From Actinomycetes bacterium (GTDB taxonomy: Bacteria > Actinomycetota > Actinomycetes > Streptosporangiales > Streptosporangiaceae), in contig JAOPYP010000477.1 of assembly GCA_025964635.1 (NCBI GenBank), positions 1 to 8,201 on the forward strand: DNA of 8,201 bases. The letters run 5' to 3'. Made by a program: the position numbers and the translations under genes. Numbering within the stretch: position 1 is the first letter of the stretch; each line of letters opens with the position of its first letter. A model generated the notes under the pieces. It searched no databases and was not told the DNA's origin. It worked only from the letters and a program-made list of their open reading frames with translations. Shown here piece after piece: positions 1-5,120 of the stretch.

Positions 1-834
1 GCTCGTCGTGATGCGGCACTGCGGCCGCCGCTCGACGCGGCCGCCCTCAACGCCCGCCTGGTCCGCCCCGGGGGCCTGTGGCGGGAGATCCGGGTGACCG
101 GGGAAACCGGCTCCACCAACGCCGACCTGCTGGCGGAGGCGCGGGCGGGGGCGGCCGAGGGCCTGGTGCTGGTGACCGAGACCCAGACCGCGGGCCGGGG
201 ACGGCTGGGCCGGTCCTGGTCCAGCCCGCCGCGCGCCGCGCTGACAGCCTCCGTGCTGCTGCGCCCGGCGGCGGTGCCGCCGCCCGCCCGGGCCTGGCTG
301 CCGCTGCTCACCGGGATCGCGGTGGCGGCCGCGCTGCGCGCCGAGGCGGGGGTCACCGCCGGCCTGAAGTGGCCGAACGACGTGCTGGTCGGGGACCGCA
401 AGATCGCCGGGATCCTGGCCGAGGCGCACGGCGACGCGATCGTGGCCGGGGTCGGGCTCAACGTGACGCTGACCAGAGCTGAGCTGCCGGTGCCCACCGC
501 GACCTCGCTGCTCCTGGAGAACGCGGCCTGCCTGGACCGCGGGCGGCTGCTGGCCGCCGTGCTCACCGAGCTGGCCAGCCGGTACACGGCGTGGGCCGCC
601 GGACCGGACGCGGCACAGCCCGGCAGAGACGCGGCGGCCCCCGACGGAGCCGCCCTGCGGGCGGAGTACCTGCGCTGGTGCGTCACCGTCGGCCGCGAAG
701 TCCGCGTGGAACTGCCCGGCGGCACGTTGCTGACCGGCACGGCCACTGACGTGGATCCCACCGGCCGGCTGGCCGTGCGGACCGGCTCGGGCACCACGCT
801 GGTCGGCGCGGGCGACGTCGTGCACGTCCGCTGA
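1..834 (+). CDS. birA: biotin--[acetyl-CoA-carboxylase] ligase (5' end outside window)
   Basis: Biotin-protein ligase. It activates biotin with ATP to biotinyl-AMP and transfers it to the lysine of biotin carboxyl carrier domains; cytoplasmic. The frame is open from base 1, so the start lies upstream. A GTG at 94 is in frame, but the 31 codons before it (including RPPLDAAALNARLVRPG and LWREI) look like the conserved N-terminus of actinobacterial homologues, so I do not take it as the start. Seen, counting codons from the window edge: GSTNADL (37-43), the biotin/adenylate loop GRGRLGRSW (65-73), KWPNDVLV (123-130), K134 in DRKIAG, VAGVGLNV (148-155), then the small C-terminal SH3-like domain (about 225-277, WCVTVGREVRVELPGG onward). 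The visible N-terminal stretch shows no helix-turn-helix, which suggests a monofunctional (class I) ligase rather than the E. coli-type repressor. A biotin-dependent carboxylase subunit lies about 2.6 kb downstream. Confidence 0.93.
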   Translation, partial: ARRDAALRPPLDAAALNARLVRPGGLWREIRVTGETGSTNADLLAEARAGAAEGLVLVTETQTAGRGRLGRSWSSPPRAALTASVLLRPAAVPPPARAWLPLLTGIAVAAALRAEAGVTAGLKWPNDVLVGDRKIAGILAEAHGDAIVAGVGLNVTLTRAELPVPTATSLLLENAACLDRGRLLAAVLTELASRYTAWAAGPDAAQPGRDAAAPDGAALRAEYLRWCVTVGREVRVELPGGTLLTGTATDVDPTGRLAVRTGSGTTLVGAGDVVHVR

Positions 835-849
835 GCCCGTTCCATGCCA

Positions 850-856
850 CGATGTT
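850..856 (+). promoter_or_regulatory. possible weak -10 element of the PH-domain gene
   Basis: GATGTT (851-856) lies five bases before the ATG at 862. It matches the actinobacterial TANNNT pattern only at A2 and T6. It is suggested by analogy with the three stronger leaderless-type -10 boxes in this window. Cotranscription with birA, 27 bases upstream, is an equally good explanation. Confidence 0.25.
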
Positions 857-861
857 GCGCT

Positions 862-1371
862 ATGAGCATGGAAAGCCAGCTCTCCGACGGAGAGCAGAGC
901 GTGCTGACGCTGCACCCGCACTGGAAGACGCTGCTGCGGCCCGCCCTGCTCCTGTTCGTCGTGATCGTCGCGGCGGCGGCGCTGCTGATCGTGATCCCGC
1001 CGGGACGGCTGGCCGGACCGGGCCGGATCGCGGTCGGGGTGGTGGCCCTGGTCCTGGCCGTGGCGGGCTTCGGCGTCCCGTTCCTGCGCTGGCAGACCAC
1101 TACCTACCGGCTGACGACCCGGCGGCTCAGCCTGCGCAGCGGCATCCTGACCCGCTCGGGCCGGGACTTCCCGCTGGTCAGGATCAGCGACGTCTCGTTC
1201 TCGCAGGGCCCCATCGACCGCCTGCTGGGCTCAGGCGGGCTGGTGGTGGAGTCCGCCGGCGAGCACGGCCAGCTGGTGCTGAGCGGGATCCCCGACGTCC
1301 AGGAGGTCCAGGCCACGCTGTTCCAGCTGGTCGGGGACGAGCATCAGCGGCTGGCCCGCGAGGAACAGTAA
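862..1371 (+). CDS. PH-domain (bPH2/YdbS-like) membrane protein
   Basis: A 169-residue protein of unknown role. Two hydrophobic segments are clear (about residues 26-46 and 55-75, separated by a short PPGRLAGPG loop). They are followed by a cytoplasmic-looking beta-rich region (about 77-155; TTTYRLTTRRLSLRSGIL, FPLVRISDVSFSQGPIDRLLGSGGLVVES) typical of bacterial PH-like domains of the bPH2 (PF03703) family. The protein ends in a charged tail. In this family the motif Y-x-(L/V)-T-x-x-R-L-x-x-R-x-G-(I/L) is the hallmark; the partner or ligand is not known. Three in-frame ATGs compete: 844, 862 and 868. I chose 862 because 844 is only nine bases after the birA stop and would add a Cys-rich MPRCCA extension; 868 is also possible. 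It follows birA by 27 bases, so the two may be cotranscribed. There is no sequence link to leucine catabolism. Confidence 0.85.
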   Translation: MSMESQLSDGEQSVLTLHPHWKTLLRPALLLFVVIVAAAALLIVIPPGRLAGPGRIAVGVVALVLAVAGFGVPFLRWQTTTYRLTTRRLSLRSGILTRSGRDFPLVRISDVSFSQGPIDRLLGSGGLVVESAGEHGQLVLSGIPDVQEVQATLFQLVGDEHQRLAREEQ

Positions 1372-1377
1372 GGCGTG

Positions 1378-1424
1378 TCCCGGGAATGGCCGGCGGCCAA
1401 TCGCGGGTCAGCGCTGGGGCCAGC
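1378..1424. repeat. cluster of three short inverted repeats between PH-domain and hydratase genes
   Basis: Three adjacent dyads fill most of this gap: TCCCGGGA (1378-1385, perfect palindrome), TGGCCGGCGGCCA (1387-1399, six-base arms around one base) and GCTGGGGCCAGC (1413-1424, five-base arms around GG). The last overlaps the position expected for a -35 element of the promoter at 1438, so it could be an operator. The first two could form a weak terminator for the upstream gene, but there is no T-tract. Dyads like these arise easily in G+C-rich DNA. Confidence 0.3.
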
Positions 1425-1437
1425 CCGCCGCACGGGT

Positions 1438-1443
1438 TAGCCT
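1438..1443 (+). promoter_or_regulatory. -10 box of leaderless promoter for the enoyl-CoA hydratase gene
   Basis: TAGCCT matches TANNNT and ends six bases before the ATG at 1450, so transcription would begin at or next to the start codon. No good -35 hexamer is visible 17-18 bases upstream, and no Shine-Dalgarno precedes the ATG, both as expected for a leaderless actinobacterial mRNA. Confidence 0.6.
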
Positions 1444-1449
1444 GCGCTT

Positions 1450-2238
1450 ATGGATGGCATCGAGGTCCGCAGGCACGTGATCGGGCACGGCCCGGTCGCG
1501 GAGATCGTGCTCGACCGGCCGGAGGCGCTGAACGCGCTGAACACCGTGATGCTGGTCCGGTTGGCGCAGACCTGCGCCGAGCTGGCCCCGGACACCGGGG
1601 TCCGCGCCGTCGTGCTGTCCGCGACCGGGGACCGCGCCTTCTGCGTCGGCGCCGACCTCAGAGAACGGCAGCTGATGACCGACGCGCAGTGGCTGGCCCA
1701 GCGGGCGGTGTTCCGCACCGCGTTCGGCGAACTGCTCCGCCTGCCGCAGCCGGTGATCGCGGCCGTGCACGGGTACGCGCTGGGCGGCGGCTGCGAGCTG
1801 GCGCTGAACTGCGACCTGGTGGTAGCCGACGAGACCGCGCAGTTCGGCCTGCCGGAGGCCACGGTCGGCCTGGTGCCCGGGTGCGGCGGTACCCAGCTGT
1901 CCATGCGCCGGCTCGGCGTGGGCCGCGCCGCCGACCTGCTGCTCACCGGCCGCCGGGTCAAGGCCGCCGAGGCCGAGCGGATCGGGCTGGCCGACCGGCT
2001 CGTGCCCGCCGGAACCGCGGACGCCACCGCCCTGGAGATAGCCGGCACTATCGCGGCCAACTCCCCGGTCGCCGTGCGGGCCGCCAAGCGGGCCATGCGC
2101 CAGGGCTGGGGGGTGGGCCTGCCCGCGGCGCTGGACATCGAGGACTCGGCCTGGCGGACCGCCGCCCTGTCCGCGGACCGGCGCGAGGGCATCGCGGCGT
2201 TCAACGAGAAGCGCGACCCGGTATGGCCGGGGGAGTGA
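1450..2238 (+). CDS. enoyl-CoA hydratase/isomerase, probable methylglutaconyl-CoA hydratase (AUH type)
   Basis: Crotonase-fold protein of 262 residues, the normal family length. It probably hydrates 3-methylglutaconyl-CoA to HMG-CoA in leucine catabolism. Seen: LDRPEALNALN (21-31) at the CoA-binding N-terminus; oxyanion-hole segments FCVGADLRER (64-73) and ALGGGCELAL (110-119); the two glutamates that correspond to the catalytic pair of crotonases, E116 in GGGCELA and E136 in GLPEATVGLVPGCGGTQ. Both are present, so it should be an active hydratase. The FCxGADLxER stretch and the C-terminal AFNEKRDPVWPGE closely resemble human AUH (FCAGADLKER; AFKEKRPPRYKGE as I recall it), which is why I favour that substrate over a generic enoyl-CoA. 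The ATG at 1450 is fixed by the -10 box just upstream. The HMG-CoA lyase gene follows after 46 bases, consistent with one operon and consecutive reactions. A generic enoyl-CoA hydratase remains possible. Confidence 0.9.
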   Translation: MDGIEVRRHVIGHGPVAEIVLDRPEALNALNTVMLVRLAQTCAELAPDTGVRAVVLSATGDRAFCVGADLRERQLMTDAQWLAQRAVFRTAFGELLRLPQPVIAAVHGYALGGGCELALNCDLVVADETAQFGLPEATVGLVPGCGGTQLSMRRLGVGRAADLLLTGRRVKAAEAERIGLADRLVPAGTADATALEIAGTIAANSPVAVRAAKRAMRQGWGVGLPAALDIEDSAWRTAALSADRREGIAAFNEKRDPVWPGE

Positions 2239-2273
2239 GCCCGGTTATGACCTGCTCTGTCACCACGAACGAT

Positions 2274-2278
2274 GGAGG
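2274..2278 (+). promoter_or_regulatory. Shine-Dalgarno for the HMG-CoA lyase gene
   Basis: GGAGG lies six bases before the GTG at 2285 and fixes that start. It is the clearest ribosome binding site in the window and fits translation of an internal operon gene, in contrast with the leaderless start of the gene before it. Confidence 0.75.
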
Positions 2279-2284
2279 CCCTGC

Positions 2285-3199
2285 GTGACCGACCTGCCCC
2301 GGCGCGTTTCGTTGCGGGAAGTAGGGCCGCGTGACGGCCTGCAGAATGAGGACCCGGTGCCGACCGGGGCGAAGATCGAGCTGATCAACGCCCTCTCCCA
2401 GACCGGCGTGTCCCGGATCGAGGCCGTCTCGTTCGTGCGCCCGGACGCGATCCCGCAGATGGCCGACGCCGACCAGGTGTGGCGCGGGATCGAGCGCACG
2501 GCTGCGATCCGGTACTCGGCGCTCGCCCCGAACCTGCGCGGCGCGCGGCGGGCGCTGGACTCCGGGTTCACCGAGGTCGAAGTGGTGGTGTCCGCCTCCG
2601 ACACGCACAACCGGAGGAATGTGAACCGGGGCACCGAGGAGTCGCTCGACGACATCGCGGTGATCCTCAGCGAGGCGCACGGGCGGGGGGCCACCTGCCA
2701 GGTGGTGGTGGCCACCGCGTGGGGCTGCCCGTACGAGGGCGACGTGCCGGTCAGCCGAGTGCTGGCGGTGGCCGGCCGGGCGCTGGCCGACGGGGCGGAC
2801 TCCATCTCGTTCGGCGACACCACCGGGATGGCCACGCCGCGCCGGGTCACCGAGCTGGTGGGGGAGTTCCGGTCCGCGTACCCCGACGTCCCGCTGAACC
2901 TGCACTTCCACAACACCCGGGGCACCGGCCTGGCCAACGTGCTGGCCGCGCTGGAGCTGGGCGTGGACGACTTCGACGCGTCGGTCGGCGGGCTGGGCGG
3001 CTGCCCGTACGCGCCCGGGGCCACCGGCAACATCGCGACCGAGGAACTCGTGCACATGGTCGAGGACATGGGCGTGGCCACCGGGGTGGACCTGGAGGCG
3101 ATGATCGGCGCGGCCGCCGAGGCGGAACGGATCATCGGCCGCCAGCTGCCGTCCCAGGTCCTCCGGGCCGGCCCCCGCACCCGCACGATCCCCCTCTAA
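2285..3199 (+). CDS. hydroxymethylglutaryl-CoA lyase family protein
   Basis: TIM-barrel lyase of the HMGL-like family, 304 residues; expected to cleave HMG-CoA to acetyl-CoA and acetoacetate, the last step of leucine breakdown. Seen: the N-terminal signature REVGPRDGLQNE (11-22) with R16 and D17 (matching human R41/D42), metal-ligand histidines H207 and H209 in LHFHNTRG, the active-site cysteine C240 in GGLGGCPYAPGATGN, and N249 nine residues later (matching human C266 and N275). The spacing from R16 to C240 matches the human enzyme to within one residue. Two departures from the animal/proteobacterial form are FGDTTGMATP (176-185) and HFHNTRG where human has HCHDTYG. I recall both in actinobacterial homologues, so this may be a subfamily with the same or a related 3-hydroxyacyl-CoA substrate. 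GTG start with a good Shine-Dalgarno. It is placed 46 bases after the hydratase gene and probably cotranscribed with it. Confidence 0.88.
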   Translation: MTDLPRRVSLREVGPRDGLQNEDPVPTGAKIELINALSQTGVSRIEAVSFVRPDAIPQMADADQVWRGIERTAAIRYSALAPNLRGARRALDSGFTEVEVVVSASDTHNRRNVNRGTEESLDDIAVILSEAHGRGATCQVVVATAWGCPYEGDVPVSRVLAVAGRALADGADSISFGDTTGMATPRRVTELVGEFRSAYPDVPLNLHFHNTRGTGLANVLAALELGVDDFDASVGGLGGCPYAPGATGNIATEELVHMVEDMGVATGVDLEAMIGAAAEAERIIGRQLPSQVLRAGPRTRTIPL

Positions 3200-3223
3200 A
3201 GGCCTGCCCAGCCCTTCCCTAAC

Positions 3224-3262
3224 GGTCTGTCCGAGCCAATGTGGCCGGCGGGGACAGCCTTT
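3224..3262 (+). terminator. possible imperfect terminator after the HMG-CoA lyase gene
   Basis: A branched inverted repeat starts 25 bases after the lyase stop. GG-T-CTGTCC (3224-3232, bulged T at 3226) can pair with GGACAGCC (3252-3259). An inner GCCA/TGGC hairpin (3235-3245) forms within its loop. TTT follows at 3260-3262. The T-run is too short for a classical intrinsic terminator, but many actinobacterial terminators lack a long one. The separate promoter of the next gene supports a transcript end somewhere here. Confidence 0.3.
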
Positions 3263-3321
3263 CCGGGCCCGCGAACCGGGCGGGGGAGCGACCCGGCGGC
3301 CGTTCGCGGACGCTGTGGGTC

Positions 3322-3346
3322 ACGTGGCCGCCCGGACCGGCCACGT
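3322..3346. repeat. perfect 9-bp inverted repeat upstream of the carboxylase promoter
   Basis: ACGTGGCCG (3322-3330) and CGGCCACGT (3338-3346) are exact reverse complements around a seven-base centre, CCCGGAC. The repeat lies in the 215-base gap between the lyase and carboxylase genes, about 56 bases before the -10 box. It could be a binding site for a dimeric regulator (TetR or GntR-like spacing) or an RNA hairpin. No T-tract follows, which argues against an intrinsic terminator. Confidence 0.45.
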
Positions 3347-3402
3347 TCGGCGCAGCCGGACGCGCCCGGTACGCGGGTCTGGGCCGGGTGACGGCGGGCG
3401 GG

Positions 3403-3408
3403 TACGCT
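3403..3408 (+). promoter_or_regulatory. -10 box of leaderless promoter for the carboxylase gene
   Basis: TACGCT matches TANNNT and is followed by six bases and the GTG at 3415, the same geometry as at 1438 and 5109. No Shine-Dalgarno is present. This placement is the main reason for choosing GTG 3415 as the start of the carboxylase. Confidence 0.6.
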
Positions 3409-3414
3409 CCCCAC

Positions 3415-5010
3415 GTGGCGGAGCAGCAGGAAACGGGGCAGCGCGAGGCGGGCCAGCGCGAGGCCGCGGATCCGGGCCAGCGCGAGGTCGCGGACCCGGG
3501 GCTGCGCAGGCTGCGTGAGCGGATCGAGCAGGGCGGCGCACCCCGGTATCACGAGTCCGCCGCGGCGGCCGGCAAGATGTTCGCCCGGGCCCGGATCGCC
3601 GGCCTGGTGGATGACGGCAGCTTCACCGAGGACGGCCGGTACGCCAACGCCCTGGCCGGCGGACTGCCCGCGGACGGGGTGATCACCGGGACCGCCCTGG
3701 TGGACGGGCGGCCGGTGGCCCTGATGGCCAACGACTCCACGGTCAAGGCGGGGTCCTGGGGCGCCCGGACGGTCGAGAAGATCATCCGGATCATCGAGAA
3801 GGCCTACGCGGACGGCCTGCCCATGATCTACCTGGTCGACTCGGCGGGGGCACGGATCACCGACCAGGTCGACATGTTCCCGGGCCGGCGCGGGGCGGGG
3901 AAGATCTTCCACACCCAGGTGCGCGCGTCCGGGGCCATCCCGCAGGTGTGCGCGCTGTTCGGGCCGTCGGCCGCCGGTGGCGCCTACATCCCCGCGTTCT
4001 GCGACTTCGTGGCCATGGTGGACGGCAACGCGTCGATGTACCTGGGCAGCCCGCGCATGGTCGAGATGGTGGTCCGGGAGCAGACCACGCTGGAGGAGAT
4101 GGGCGGGGCCCGGATGCACTGCACCGTGTCCGGCTGCGGCCACTACCTGGCGCCCACCGAGGACGACGCGCTGACCGCGGTCCGTCGCTACCTGTCCTAC
4201 CTGCCCGCGAACTGGCAGCAGCGGCCGCCGGCCGCCGCCGCCGGGCCGCCGGAGCCGGCCGACCTGGCCGCGCTGATCCCGGACAGCGAGCGGCAGGCGT
4301 TCGACATGCGCCGTTTCGTCCGCGGGCTGGTGGACGAGGGCTCCTTCTTCGAGATCCATGCGCTCTGGGCGCGCGAGCTGACCATCGGGTTCGCGAGGCT
4401 GGCCGGCCAGGTCACCGGGGTGGTCGCGAACAACCCGATGTTCAAGGGCGGCGTGCTGTTCGTCGATTCGGCGGACAAGGCGGCGCGGTTCATCCAGCTT
4501 TGCGACGCGTTCAACGTGCCGCTCCTGTTCCTCGCGGACGTGCCCGGCTTCATGGTCGGCACGTCCGTGGAGAAGCAGGGCATCATCCGGCACGGCGCGA
4601 AGATGATCAGCGCGGTGGCCGAGGCCACGGTGCCCAAGATCTGCGTCGTGGTCCGCAAGGCGTACGGGGCCGGCCTCTACGCGATGGCCGGGCCCGGGTT
4701 CGAGCCGGACGCCACCATCGCGCTGCCCACCGCGAAGATCGCGGTGATGGGCGCCGATGCGGCCGTCAACGCCGTGTACTACAACAAGCTGGCCGCGGTG
4801 GCCGACCCAGCGGACCGGGAGCACGAGACCCAGCGGCTCCGCGCCGAGTACGAGGCGGACATCGACGTGCTCAGGCTGGCCAGCGAGCTGGTCATCGACG
4901 ACGTCGTGCCGCCGGGTGAGCTGCGCGCCGAGCTGATCCGCCGGTTCGCGGCCGCCGCCGGCAAGGACCGCTCATTCTCAAGGCGACGCCATGGCGTTAC
5001 CCCGGTCTGA
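3415..5010 (+). CDS. acyl-CoA carboxylase beta (carboxyltransferase) subunit, methylcrotonyl-CoA carboxylase-like
   Basis: Carboxyltransferase subunit of a biotin-dependent acyl-CoA carboxylase, 531 residues from GTG 3415. It moves CO2 from carboxybiotin on the alpha subunit to an acyl-CoA. Two crotonase-fold halves are seen. The N-half (about 45-265) has ANDSTVKAGSW (105-115), DSAGARITDQVDMFPGR (142-158) and the oxyanion loop SAAGGAYIPAF (185-195). The C-half (about 290-515) has GVLFVDSADKAARFIQLCD (346-364), DVPGFMVG (375-382) and YGAGLYAMAGPGF (417-429). ANDxTVK, the MFPG..IF..Q segment and GAGxYxM resemble MCC-beta more than propionyl-CoA carboxylase, where GGAYDVM is usual. With the hydratase and lyase upstream this suggests 3-methylcrotonyl-CoA as substrate; acetyl/propionyl-CoA is not excluded. 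The frame is open back to a GTG at 3241, but that 58-residue extension is low-complexity, unlike the family and overruns the promoter. No alpha subunit is in the window. Confidence 0.9.
   Translation: MAEQQETGQREAGQREAADPGQREVADPGLRRLRERIEQGGAPRYHESAAAAGKMFARARIAGLVDDGSFTEDGRYANALAGGLPADGVITGTALVDGRPVALMANDSTVKAGSWGARTVEKIIRIIEKAYADGLPMIYLVDSAGARITDQVDMFPGRRGAGKIFHTQVRASGAIPQVCALFGPSAAGGAYIPAFCDFVAMVDGNASMYLGSPRMVEMVVREQTTLEEMGGARMHCTVSGCGHYLAPTEDDALTAVRRYLSYLPANWQQRPPAAAAGPPEPADLAALIPDSERQAFDMRRFVRGLVDEGSFFEIHALWARELTIGFARLAGQVTGVVANNPMFKGGVLFVDSADKAARFIQLCDAFNVPLLFLADVPGFMVGTSVEKQGIIRHGAKMISAVAEATVPKICVVVRKAYGAGLYAMAGPGFEPDATIALPTAKIAVMGADAAVNAVYYNKLAAVADPADREHETQRLRAEYEADIDVLRLASELVIDDVVPPGELRAELIRRFAAAAGKDRSFSRRRHGVTPV
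3435..3497 (+). repeat. tandem repeat coding the N-terminal GQREA(A)DP units of the carboxylase
   Basis: Two 24-base units, 3450-3473 and 3474-3497, differ at two positions. A shortened 15-base unit precedes them at 3435-3449. They encode GQREA, GQREAADP and GQREVADP (residues 8-28), a charged, probably disordered leader before the carboxyltransferase domain. The in-frame repeat suggests recent slippage or duplication and should vary in length between related strains. Confidence 0.75.
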
Positions 5011-5060
5011 CCAAGTCGACCGCAGTCGCCCAGTTGTGCGTGGATTCCCAGGTGGCCGCC

Positions 5061-5070
5061 ATCACGTGAT
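5061..5070. promoter_or_regulatory. 10-bp perfect palindrome upstream of the response regulator gene
   Basis: ATCACGTGAT is fully self-complementary and stands in the 110-base gap before the regulator gene, with its centre about 43 bases upstream of the -10 box at 5109. The position suits an activator or repressor site. OmpR-type regulators usually bind direct repeats, so a different factor is more likely if the site is real. Confidence 0.35.
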
Positions 5071-5108
5071 CTACACGGTGTTACGGAGAAGCATAGAGAT
5101 TCACGCCG

Positions 5109-5114
5109 TAGCAT
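5109..5114 (+). promoter_or_regulatory. -10 box of leaderless promoter for the two-component operon
   Basis: TAGCAT matches TANNNT and ends six bases before the ATG at 5121, so the mRNA would start at the initiation codon. There is no Shine-Dalgarno and no convincing -35 hexamer. The geometry is identical to the boxes at 1438 and 3403. Confidence 0.62.
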
Positions 5115-5120
5115 CTGTGC

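Noticed and set aside
94..834. Complete birA starting at the GTG at 94
   Set aside because: The frame is open to base 1 and the residues before 94 fit the conserved N-terminus of the family, so the gene is cut by the window edge rather than starting here.
844..861. Upstream ATG at 844 for the PH-domain protein
   Set aside because: It is nine bases after the birA stop with no ribosome site, and adds an atypical MPRCCA leader; 862 or 868 is more natural.
2246..2251. TATGAC as a separate -10 box for the lyase gene
   Set aside because: It lacks the conserved final T, has no -35, and the 46-base gap with a strong Shine-Dalgarno fits cotranscription with the hydratase.
852..2288. 478-codon plus-strand frame across the PH-domain and hydratase genes
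   Set aside because: It is an Arg/Gly/Pro/Ala-rich shadow frame, out of register with two well-supported genes.
3241..3414. Longer carboxylase starting at GTG 3241
   Set aside because: The 58 extra residues are low-complexity and unlike the family, and would put the TACGCT promoter and the inverted repeat inside the coding region. GTG 3415 has the correct leaderless geometry.
3196..4824. 542-codon open frame on the minus strand opposite the carboxylase gene
   Set aside because: It has a His/Arg/Gly/Pro-rich, family-less composition, the usual shadow of a G+C-rich gene. The plus strand frame has clear carboxyltransferase motifs.
4986..4997. Perfect 12-base palindrome ACGCCATGGCGT near the end of the carboxylase gene
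   Set aside because: It lies in codons for the C-terminal RRRHGVTPV tail, which looks like normal family sequence, so coding explains it. There is no T-tract or promoter context.
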